Below, piece by piece: positions 1-5,068 of a stretch of DNA of 5,112 nucleotides. Numbering within the stretch: position 1 is the stretch's first letter; every line of letters starts with the position of its first letter. This DNA comes from an uncultured Clostridia bacterium (GTDB lineage Bacteria > Bacillota_A > Clostridia > Oscillospirales > Oscillospiraceae). Both the position numbers and the translations under genes were made by a program. The notes under the pieces were generated by a model that was not told where the DNA came from, ran no database searches, and was given only the letters and a program-made list of their open reading frames with translations. The stretch is from NCBI GenBank assembly GCA_946059285.1, contig CAMGMW010000106.1, forward strand, positions 1 to 5,112, in the 5' to 3' direction.

Positions 1-130
1 GGATTGCAGGCCTCCCGTCCCGGCTTTGACCGAGGATGGACGTTGGAAGCAGCTAAAATGCGGAGAGACAACCCACCTGCCTTTTCGTGCAGGTTATAAA
101 CGGAGCTACACGGCCAAAGCGGGGGTTTTT
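1..130 (+). ncRNA. ssrS: 6S RNA (SsrS), 3' portion, truncated by the window edge
   Basis: 6S RNA binds the housekeeping RNA polymerase holoenzyme by mimicking an open promoter. Compared from memory with E. coli 6S RNA, the segment at about 47-78 (AAGC, then UAAAAUGCGGAGAGACAA, then CCACCU) lines up with the 3' side of the E. coli central bubble, which reads AAGCC-UUAAAACUGCGACGACACA-UUCACCU. As in E. coli, a hairpin follows at once: ACCTGC (75-80) pairs with GCAGGT (89-94) around an 8-nt loop. Upstream, CGTCC (16-20) can pair with GGACG (38-42), and CGG (21-23) with CCG (30-32), which fits the apical stem. The GC-rich stretch ending in TTTTT (near 116-130) would be the 3' arm of the closing helix, and its 5' partner lies outside the window. 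The exact 3' end is a guess. Alternatives are another structured RNA or no RNA. The match is by eye, not by a covariance model. Confidence 0.66.
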
Positions 131-226
131 GCGCCCATATGTGAAAATTATGTAGAATTCTGCCGCCCAATGCATGAATTTTCTGTAAATGTTCGGAAAC
201 TTTTTTCCCATTTTCGTAGATTTTAC

Positions 227-255
227 TTGCAAGCGGACCGATTTCACGTTATAAT
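227..255 (+). promoter_or_regulatory. Sigma-A (sigma-70 type) promoter for the SurA-like gene
   Basis: A -35 box TTGCAA (227-232) and a perfect -10 box TATAAT (250-255) are separated by exactly 17 bp, the optimal spacing. Transcription would begin near 261-263, giving a leader of about 60 nt before the ATG at 322. A second -10-like TATACT (265-270) lies just downstream but has only a poor -35 match. The region between the 6S RNA and this promoter (about 131-226) is AT-rich and shows no gene or other signal that I can support. Confidence 0.78.
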
Positions 256-269
256 GACTGTTGCTATAC

Positions 270-297
270 TGTCGGGCTGTAAATGCTCGACGATTTT
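270..297 (+). promoter_or_regulatory. Leader hairpin followed by a short T run upstream of the SurA-like gene
   Basis: GTCGGGC (271-277) pairs with GCTCGAC (285-291), with one G-U pair, around the loop TGTAAAT. It is followed by GATTTT (292-297). The hairpin lies inside the predicted 5' leader, between the transcription start and the Shine-Dalgarno site. It resembles a weak intrinsic terminator or attenuator, but the stem is short and the T run is only four. It could equally be a stabilising leader stem or chance. Confidence 0.3.
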
Positions 298-321
298 CCC
301 ACGAATGAGAGGTAATAAACA

Positions 322-1812
322 ATGAGTGCTTCCCGCGAAAGAAAGAAGCGTCTGGAGCAGGATCAGATCCCCGCTTCCAAAAAAGAAAAGAAAAAGCTCT
401 CTGAAGGCATCATTCTTGCCATCAGCATCGTTTTGGTGCTTGCCGTTGTATTCGGCGGCATTCTGATTTACCGCAGTTACTGGCGCAATGCCACTGTCCT
501 GACGGTGGGTGATCACAAAGTCTCCGTGAAGGAATTTAACTATTTCTTCCGTGGCGAAACCACCGAAATGGTCAATACTTATGGCTCATACCTGTCTTTC
601 CTCGGCATCGACATCAATGTCGGACTGAACCACCAAACGGCTGCGGGTGCAACGGAAGACGGTGAGGCGCAGACCTGGGCTGCCTACTTTGCCGACTCTG
701 CCATGAACGCTGCCTGCGCTTACTATGCAGTCTATGATCAGGCAATGGCCAATGGCTTTACCCTTTCCGACGACGCCAGAGCCGATATCGATAAGGAGCT
801 TTCCACGCTGAAGACCTATGCCTCCCTTTACGGCATGGATGAGGATGACTATGTTGCCGCAATGTTCGGCAGCGGCTGTGATATCGACGGTTATGAGGCG
901 TATCTGGAGTTGGCGTATACCTACTCTGAGTATTTGAACTCTCTGACCTACACAGAAGAAGAGCTGTCCACCCGTTATGCGCAGGATCCAACGGAATTTG
1001 ACACAGTCAGCTTCCTGCTTTATCGCGTTTCCGCTTCCGAATTTGTCGAGACCGATGAGGAAGGGAATGCCGCTGAAGTCACCGACGCCGAGCGTAAGCA
1101 GGCAAAGGCAGCCGCTGACGAAATGGTCGCGGATTTCCGTGCCGAAAATGACGGCGTTTCCGAATACGACAATTATTTTAAATCCGAAGTAGAAAACACC
1201 GTCAGTGAAGAAGCCGCAACGTGGATATTTGGCGGCATTGAAGCGGACACCGTAAAGCAGTTTGTTGTGGACGACACTTACTATGTGCTTAAGTTCATCT
1301 CCCGCTCCGATAATGATTATGCTTCCGTCAACGCGCTGCAGATCTACATTCCCAACGACTCAGACGAAGAAGACAGCACGGATGACGCAACGGAAGAAGC
1401 AACCGCGGAGGAAAAGCTGAAAGCGATCCGCGAGGCGCTGGCAAGTGATGCTTCGCAGGAGAATTTCGAGGCGCTGGTCACTGAGTATTCCGGCTCTACC
1501 ATCTCTAAGGGCACCCTCCGCACCGTCACGAATGAGGATATGGCGAAGTGGTTCTTTGAGGACAAGCCCGCCGCGGGTGAGTATAAGGAATTCACAAATG
1601 AAGGCGGTACCTACATTGTGATGTTTACCGGAAATGACGAAAGCTACAAGGACCTGCTTGTGACAAATGCACTCGTCAACGAATGGCACGATGCGACCAT
1701 TGACGCCGTAACCTATGAGTACGACGAGGAACGCGCCATGCACGCCAATGTCGATCTGGTGCTCAGTGAAGTCTATAACCTGAGCGGTTCCAACTCCTCC
1801 CTGCTGGGTTAA
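322..1812 (+). CDS. Membrane-anchored SurA/PrsA-like protein with parvulin-like modules
   Basis: This is probably an extracytoplasmic folding factor of the SurA/PrsA peptidyl-prolyl isomerase superfamily. The 496-residue product has a very basic cytoplasmic N-terminus (residues 1-28), one hydrophobic segment (about 29-51) and a large acidic outer part, so it should sit as a type II anchored protein. Residues 59-78 (VLTVGDHKVSVKEFNYFF) are the typical opening of the SurA N-terminal chaperone domain, and the helical stretch to about 215 fits the rest of it. Two parvulin-like units follow. Unit 1 is about 226-328 and unit 2 about 335-437. Each has a beta strand, a charged helix, a WIFGG or WFFED turn, and a final strand pair (YYVLKFISR; TYIVMFTGN). 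The usual active-site His of the first strand (consensus HIL) is not seen in either unit, so isomerase activity is doubtful. The start is supported by GAGAGGT (307-313), 8 nt upstream. There is no lipobox, unlike classical PrsA. Confidence 0.72.
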   Translation: MSASRERKKRLEQDQIPASKKEKKKLSEGIILAISIVLVLAVVFGGILIYRSYWRNATVLTVGDHKVSVKEFNYFFRGETTEMVNTYGSYLSFLGIDINVGLNHQTAAGATEDGEAQTWAAYFADSAMNAACAYYAVYDQAMANGFTLSDDARADIDKELSTLKTYASLYGMDEDDYVAAMFGSGCDIDGYEAYLELAYTYSEYLNSLTYTEEELSTRYAQDPTEFDTVSFLLYRVSASEFVETDEEGNAAEVTDAERKQAKAAADEMVADFRAENDGVSEYDNYFKSEVENTVSEEAATWIFGGIEADTVKQFVVDDTYYVLKFISRSDNDYASVNALQIYIPNDSDEEDSTDDATEEATAEEKLKAIREALASDASQENFEALVTEYSGSTISKGTLRTVTNEDMAKWFFEDKPAAGEYKEFTNEGGTYIVMFTGNDESYKDLLVTNALVNEWHDATIDAVTYEYDEERAMHANVDLVLSEVYNLSGSNSSLLG

Positions 1813-1821
1813 ATAAAACTT

Positions 1822-1854
1822 GGGCGCTGTATTGTGAAAATACAGCGCCCTTTT
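1822..1854 (+). terminator. Hairpin terminator after the SurA-like gene
   Basis: GGGCGCTGTATT (1822-1833) pairs perfectly with AATACAGCGCCC (1839-1850) around the loop GTGAA, and TTTT follows (1851-1854). The 12-bp GC-rich stem is strong, but the T run is short. It begins ten bases after the stop codon of the SurA-like gene. The ribosome binding site of tcdA (AGGAAG, 1855-1860) starts directly after the T run, so the hairpin may end transcription, partly attenuate tcdA, or both. Confidence 0.75.
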
Positions 1855-1866
1855 AGGAAGAATGCT

Positions 1867-2586
1867 ATGAACAGTCCATGGATTCGAGAAGAAATGCTGC
1901 TGGGTGCCGAGGCTTTGCAGCGCCTGAAAAGCGCGCATGTGATTATTTTCGGCATCGGCGGTGTAGGCAGCTACGCAGCCGAGGGTCTGGCCCGCGCCGG
2001 ACTTGGCGCGCTGACACTGGTTGATAATGATACCGTCGGTATCTCCAATCTCAATCGGCAGCTTTGTGCGCTGCACTCCACGGTAGGCAGATATAAATCC
2101 GACGTGATGGCGGAGCGCATCCGGGATATCAATCCGGATTGTGCCGTCACCTCCCTGCCCAGTCTGTACAGCGAAGAAACGAAAGAAGAATTCTTTTCCA
2201 TTTCTTACGACTATATTATCGATGCCATTGATCTGGTCTCCTGCAAGCTGAGTCTGATTCAAACCGCTCTGGCTCGGCAGATCCCCATCATCAGCGCTAT
2301 GGGCACCGGAAACAAGCTGGATCCGACGCAGTTTCAAATCACCGACATCTCCAAAACCAGCGGCTGTCATTTGGCGCGGATCATGCGCCGGGAGCTGCGG
2401 GCACGCGGCATTGAGCATCACACCGTCCTGTTCAGCAGGGAACTGCCCAAAACTCCTCAGGCATTGGAGTCCCCGCCTCCCGGTCGCAGAACGATCCCCG
2501 GCTCTGTTTCTTGGGTCCCCTCCTGTGCCGGACTGATGCTGGCCGGCTATGTCGTACAGGAATTGATTGCCGATACGATTCAATAG
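1867..2586 (+). CDS. tcdA: tRNA threonylcarbamoyladenosine dehydratase (TcdA/CsdL, E1-like family)
   Basis: TcdA is a cytoplasmic ThiF/MoeB/E1-like enzyme. It uses ATP to dehydrate t6A at position 37 of ANN-decoding tRNAs, giving cyclic t6A. The 239-residue product has the nucleotide loop GIGGVGS (29-35), the acidic strand LVDNDTV (51-57), NLNRQ (61-65), a conserved Lys at 77, and YIIDAID (116-122). It also has the segment GTGNKLDPTQFQITDISKT (146-164) followed by LARIMRRELRARGI (169-182), which is characteristic of TcdA rather than ThiF or MoeB. There is no CxxC zinc knuckle, as expected for this subfamily. I chose ATG 1867 because AGGAAG (1855-1860) lies 6 nt upstream and the N-terminus then begins close to the family's usual one. 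An in-frame GTG at 1834 lies inside the terminator loop. No promoter is visible after the hairpin, so transcription may come by read-through or from inside the preceding gene. No CsdA/CsdE-type partner is present in the window. Confidence 0.9.
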   Translation: MNSPWIREEMLLGAEALQRLKSAHVIIFGIGGVGSYAAEGLARAGLGALTLVDNDTVGISNLNRQLCALHSTVGRYKSDVMAERIRDINPDCAVTSLPSLYSEETKEEFFSISYDYIIDAIDLVSCKLSLIQTALARQIPIISAMGTGNKLDPTQFQITDISKTSGCHLARIMRRELRARGIEHHTVLFSRELPKTPQALESPPPGRRTIPGSVSWVPSCAGLMLAGYVVQELIADTIQ

Positions 2587-2698
2587 CACGTCAGCACATG
2601 CGGAGAATACATGAAACATGCTTTCGCTGCCAAGATATCGAAGCGATAAGCAGCCGCAAGCCCAAATGAAATCAATGATTCTGTTTGAGATTCGTATA

Positions 2699-2740
2699 AA
2701 ACACGTCCGTGACGGAAACGCTACCGTCACGGACGTGTTT
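2699..2740 (+). terminator. Perfect 17-bp hairpin after tcdA, probable (bidirectional-looking) terminator
   Basis: The arms 2699-2715 and 2724-2740 are perfectly complementary over 17 bp around the loop AAACGCTA. The plus strand continues as ACTTTTGC, so the T run is broken but present (TTT at the arm end, then TTTT at 2743-2746). On the minus strand the hairpin is followed by TTTTATACG, so it could stop transcription both ways. It lies between tcdA (stop 2586) and the transporter pair (start 2780). The 112 nt between tcdA and the hairpin show no clear gene, RNA or promoter. Confidence 0.7.
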
Positions 2741-2779
2741 ACTTTTGCAAATCCCCGCACTACTTACCGGGAGGAAGAT

Positions 2780-3157
2780 ATGAAATTAAGTTTTAAGGAC
2801 AAACCCAGGCTGGGCGCCCTACTCTCCGGAGCCTGCGCAGGACTGGTCAACGGTCTGTTCGGTGCAGGCGGCGGTATGGTATTGTTGCCTCTGCTCTCCC
2901 GCTGCACCGATCTGAAACCGCATGAGGTGTTTGCCAACTGCGTGTGCGTCATCCTGCCGCTTTCTGTCATCTCCATCATAGTCTATTCTCTGCGGGGCGG
3001 CGGATTGTTATTTGTAGAGTCCCTGCCGTATCTGGTCGGCGGTGCTGCGGGCGGCGTAATCGCGGGACTGCTCTTAAAGCGTCTGCCCACAAAATGGCTT
3101 CACCGCGCACTCGGTCTGGTGATCCTCTGGGGCGGTCTGCGCCTGTTACTGCGATGA
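2780..3157 (+). CDS. TSUP-family (TauE/SafE) half-transporter, first half-gene
   Basis: This is an integral membrane protein of the TauE/SafE family (TSUP, formerly DUF81), whose members move sulfite, sulfoacetate, taurine-related or other small organic anions. The substrate here cannot be told from sequence. The 125-residue product is half the usual family size of about 250 residues. It has about four hydrophobic segments (roughly 11-38, 49-70, 76-99 and 106-124). Its first segment carries the family glycine motif GLFGAGGG (25-32), followed by a hydrophobic run and Pro. The start at 2780 is set by GGGAGG (2769-2774), 5 nt upstream; longer in-frame starts would translate through the preceding hairpin. 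Its stop overlaps the next start as ATGA, so the two halves should be translated together. They probably assemble as a heterodimer that mimics the duplicated full-length protein. Confidence 0.84.
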   Translation: MKLSFKDKPRLGALLSGACAGLVNGLFGAGGGMVLLPLLSRCTDLKPHEVFANCVCVILPLSVISIIVYSLRGGGLLFVESLPYLVGGAAGGVIAGLLLKRLPTKWLHRALGLVILWGGLRLLLR

Positions 3158-3531
3158 AGTATCTGATTGCGGCCGCAGCAGGGCTGGTATGCGGCATATT
3201 TTCCGGGCTTGGAATCGGCGGCGGAACGCTCCTGATGGTCTGGATGACCGCCATCATGCGCATAGAACAGAAAACTGCACAGGGTATCAATCTGCTCTAC
3301 TTTATTCCCACCGCCATCTGTGCCCTGGTTTTTCACATCAAAAACAAGCTGATCTGCTGGAGGGTGATTCTGCCTGCTGTATTGGCAGGCTGCATCACGG
3401 CAGCTCTCTCGGCATGGATTGCCGGCATGATCGACACCGGTTTGCTGCGGAAGCTGTTTGGCGGTTTTTTGCTTCTGGTCGGGCTGTCAGAGCTGTTTCG
3501 CCGTCAGCCGCGGGAGAGGAAGGACAAGTAG
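3154..3531 (+). CDS. TSUP-family (TauE/SafE) half-transporter, second half-gene
   Basis: This second half-size TSUP protein is also 125 residues. The glycine motif is GLGIGGGTLLM (18-28), and the family's second-helix signature appears as AQGINLLYFIPTA (42-54). Hydrophobic segments lie at about 2-30, 45-61, 68-91 and 96-114, followed by a basic cytoplasmic-looking tail (RRQPRERKDK). The start at 3154 forms an ATGA overlap with the preceding half-gene. No good Shine-Dalgarno site is visible just upstream, so translation is probably coupled. The two halves are recognisably similar but clearly diverged, which fits an old split or an unfused duplication rather than a recent frameshift: each has its own complete N-terminus and C-terminal tail. 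Its last 28 bases overlap the end of ruvX on the other strand. Confidence 0.84.
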   Translation: MKYLIAAAAGLVCGIFSGLGIGGGTLLMVWMTAIMRIEQKTAQGINLLYFIPTAICALVFHIKNKLICWRVILPAVLAGCITAALSAWIAGMIDTGLLRKLFGGFLLLVGLSELFRRQPRERKDK

Positions 3532-3920
3532 CCCTCAAGAATCAGGGATGCCGCCACTGCATCTACCGTGTTCTTCCGCTTTTTCCCGTGATAGTTGCAA
3601 TCGCTGAGAATCTGATGCGCCTCAATGGTGGTACGTCGTTCGTCCCACAGCGTGACCTGCATACCACAGGTCTGCTCCACCAGCGCGGCAAATTCACGAT
3701 ACAGCGCCGCACGCGGACCTTCGCTGCCGTCCATATTCCGCGGAAAACCCATCACCAGACGTTCCGCGCCCGTTTCACGCACCAGTGCTGCAATTTCCTC
3801 TGCCGTCCTTTTTGCATTGTAGCTGTGGATCACCGTTGTCCTGCCCACGATCAGCCCAGCCGCATCGGATACAGCGATCCCGGTGCGCGCATCTCCGTAG
3901 TCAATTGCCAACACTCTCAT
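3504..3920 (-). CDS. ruvX: RuvX/YqgF, putative Holliday junction resolvase / pre-16S rRNA nuclease
   Basis: This is an RNase H-fold nuclease of the YqgF family. Members act in the cytoplasm in maturation of the 16S rRNA 5' end and were first proposed as Holliday junction resolvases. The 138-residue length is typical. Motifs in order are LAIDYGDARTGIAVSD (4-19), VMGFPRNMDGSEGPRA (56-71), LWDERRTT (91-98) and KNTVDAVAASLIL (116-128). The likely metal-binding acids are Asp7, Glu94 and Asp120. The start at 3920 puts the conserved first strand at the N-terminus. AAAGGAAGA (3935-3927) provides a ribosome binding site about 8 nt away, inside the end of the upstream glycosylase gene. That gene's stop overlaps this start as ATGA, which indicates operon coupling. 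The 3' end overlaps the convergent transporter gene by 28 bp, and no intrinsic terminator is visible beyond it. Confidence 0.93.
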   Translation of the reverse strand: MRVLAIDYGDARTGIAVSDAAGLIVGRTTVIHSYNAKRTAEEIAALVRETGAERLVMGFPRNMDGSEGPRAALYREFAALVEQTCGMQVTLWDERRTTIEAHQILSDCNYHGKKRKNTVDAVAASLILEGYLSFLSRG

Positions 3921-4654
3921 ATGCCATCTTCCTTTCTGCGAAGCAGTCTCGCCCGAGCCTTTTCTTCCTCCGCGATTCGTCGGGAATCGCACATCTTGGA
4001 AATCGTCTTGTTGTGGGTGAAAACGTCAAGCGTCTGAGACTCCAAAAGTGCAAAGGTCAAATCCTTACGATTGACCGCCAGCTCGGCCAGAATCCACGCT
4101 CTCGCCATGTTTACATAATATTTATTACTGTAAACTTTTTGTACCGTCTCCGCCGTCCATTCCGCATACGGTTCCCGCAGGAAATAGTCCAGCAGCACAA
4201 TCAGTGCGAACCGTACCTCAAACTCTCTCTCGCTGCCCAAATAAGGGATAAAGAACGCCTGCACCTGCGGAAGCTCTGCCGTGCGGAAGCGATAGGTCGG
4301 CACAACGGAATCCGTCAGAGCCCAGCAATCCGGCTTTGAAATGTATTTTGCCGTGTAAGTCAATTTTTCCTCCAGCGGACATTTCGCTCCCGCCAGAACC
4401 ATACCCTCCAGCATTGTTTCCTCATAGGTTTCGTTGCAAACCTCTGCCAGGAAACGGCGCCAGTCCCCTGCCGTGATCTCCCGCGCCAGCTTCCGCAGCA
4501 GGGGCAGACGCACCCCCAGCATTGGGTACCGGGTTGAGCATAATTTGCCAAGGAATTCCCTGTAATCAGCATCTTTCCACTCCTCCAGACGCTTCCGGAT
4601 ATCACCTGGCGGAGTCTGCTGCCATGTAACTGTCTGCATCCACATTTTCTCCAT
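3917..4654 (-). CDS. DNA alkylation repair protein, AlkD-like HEAT-repeat glycosylase
   Basis: This probably is a DNA glycosylase of the AlkD family (COG4912 type), which removes bulky or cationic alkylpurines using an all-helical HEAT-like solenoid. The 245-residue length fits. Recognisable segments are YPMLGVRLPLLRKLAREI (43-60), ETYEETMLEGMVLAGAK (75-91), DCWALTDS (109-116), EFEVRFALIVLLDYFL (144-159), VNMARAWILAELAV (181-194) and a C-terminal THNKTISKMCDSRRI (213-227). Trp111, Asp115, Arg148 and Trp187 appear to match the Trp, Asp, Arg and Trp that form the active-site cleft of B. cereus AlkD, as I recall it. That suggests a catalytically competent protein rather than an AlkD2-like inactive form. 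The start at 4654 is preferred because GGAGG (4668-4664) lies 9 nt upstream; Met4 and Met6 are worse placed. It follows the small secreted protein gene after 4 nt and overlaps ruvX by 4 nt. Confidence 0.86.
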   Translation of the reverse strand: MEKMWMQTVTWQQTPPGDIRKRLEEWKDADYREFLGKLCSTRYPMLGVRLPLLRKLAREITAGDWRRFLAEVCNETYEETMLEGMVLAGAKCPLEEKLTYTAKYISKPDCWALTDSVVPTYRFRTAELPQVQAFFIPYLGSEREFEVRFALIVLLDYFLREPYAEWTAETVQKVYSNKYYVNMARAWILAELAVNRKDLTFALLESQTLDVFTHNKTISKMCDSRRIAEEEKARARLLRRKEDGI

Positions 4655-4658
4655 CAGC

Positions 4659-4988
4659 CTATGCCTCCACAGATACCGTTATAAGCTTTTCAACATAAGC
4701 ATTAACAGCGGAGGTTGTTTCACAGTCCTCGATCACAGTCAGGGTTTTGCTCTTGGTGATCGTGCGAGTTGAGACCTCAGGAGCATTATTATCATTGCAG
4801 ATACTGTCATCCCCAACGTTGCGGAAGGTCGTTTCGTCTATGTATTGTTCCACAATCAGAATCGAGCCATCCTCCGTCGGGTTTGTTTCTCCTTGGGGCG
4901 TTACGGCACAGGTCGTAACCGCCAATGCGGAAAACGCCGACAGAATCACTGCCAGCACAAGAATCGCAGAAAGAATCCGTTTCTTCAT
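4659..4988 (-). CDS. Small secreted protein of unknown function
   Basis: I do not recognise this 109-residue product. It begins with a clear Sec signal peptide: MKKR, a hydrophobic core (about 5-24), and a possible signal peptidase I site after ALA (21-23) or TCA (26-28). The mature part, about 80 residues, is acidic, Thr/Ser-rich and hydrophilic, with two cysteines (64 and 89) that could form a disulfide. TRTITKSKTLTVIEDCETT (74-92) has alternating beta-type patterning. Cys27 is not in a lipobox. The start is supported by AAAGGAA (5004-4998) about 10 nt upstream. The stop lies 4 nt before the AlkD-like gene, whose ribosome binding site is inside this gene's last codons, so it is the first gene of the apparent operon. 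An exported peptide leading a DNA-repair/rRNA-processing pair is unusual. Being real coding sequence is likely from the signal peptide, the RBS and the tight junction. Confidence 0.7.
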   Translation of the reverse strand: MKKRILSAILVLAVILSAFSALAVTTCAVTPQGETNPTEDGSILIVEQYIDETTFRNVGDDSICNDNNAPEVSTRTITKSKTLTVIEDCETTSAVNAYVEKLITVSVEA

Positions 4989-5020
4989 GATGTACTGTTC
5001 CTTTCAGATTAGCACTACCC

Positions 5021-5042
5021 TGCCGGGTCACCCGGTATTTTT
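5021..5042 (+). terminator. Short GC hairpin plus T5, terminator-like on the plus strand
   Basis: TGCCGGG (5021-5027) can pair with CCCGGTA (5031-5037), with one G-U pair, around the three-base loop TCA. TTTTT follows (5038-5042). This has terminator form on the plus strand, but no plus-strand gene ends nearby. On the minus strand the same sequence lies in the leader of the small secreted protein gene, about 33-55 nt before its start, where it is an A-run followed by a hairpin. The core CCGGGT-C-ACCCGG is also a perfect dyad and might be a protein-binding site. The function is unresolved. Confidence 0.3.
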
Positions 5043-5068
5043 AAGAACGGGGAGGCAAAACAGTTTCA

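Noticed and set aside
40..55. GGAAGCAGC as a signal recognition particle RNA signature
   Set aside because: The flanking symmetric-loop sequence expected of SRP helix 8 is missing, whereas the following UAAAAUGCGGAGAGACAACCCACCU order fits 6S RNA.
26..325. Overlapping open frames on both strands at 26-325
   Set aside because: They cover the probable 6S RNA and the promoter at 227-255, have no ribosome binding site and no recognisable protein features.
1834..1866. Upstream GTG start for tcdA adding 11 residues
   Set aside because: It lies in the loop of the terminator hairpin and has no ribosome binding site; ATG 1867 has AGGAAG 6 nt upstream.
2598..2669. A 23-codon frame (MRRIHETCF...) between tcdA and the hairpin
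   Set aside because: It has no ribosome binding site, no homology that I recognise, and such a length is expected by chance.
1360..2760. Open frame of 466 codons on the minus strand across tcdA and the end of the SurA-like gene
   Set aside because: It runs antisense to a gene with clear TcdA motifs, passes through two terminator-like hairpins, has no recognisable domain, and is explained by codon bias of the plus-strand genes.
2618..2779. N-terminal extension of the first TSUP half-gene, in frame from 2618
   Set aside because: The extension would translate the 17-bp hairpin, is not hydrophobic, and lacks a ribosome binding site; GGGAGG directly precedes ATG 2780.
3921..3992. N-terminal extension of ruvX by 24 residues
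   Set aside because: It overlaps the conserved end of the glycosylase gene, and the RNase H fold begins right at the Met encoded at 3920, which has its own ribosome binding site.
3189..4037. Open frame of 282 codons on the plus strand across the second transporter half and antisense to ruvX
   Set aside because: Its product is His/Arg/Ser-rich without motifs, while the other frames there encode a clear TSUP protein and a clear RuvX.
4906..4912. Lipobox for a lipoprotein at Cys27 of the small secreted protein
   Set aside because: The residues before the Cys are VTT, not the L-[AS]-[GA] pattern needed for signal peptidase II.
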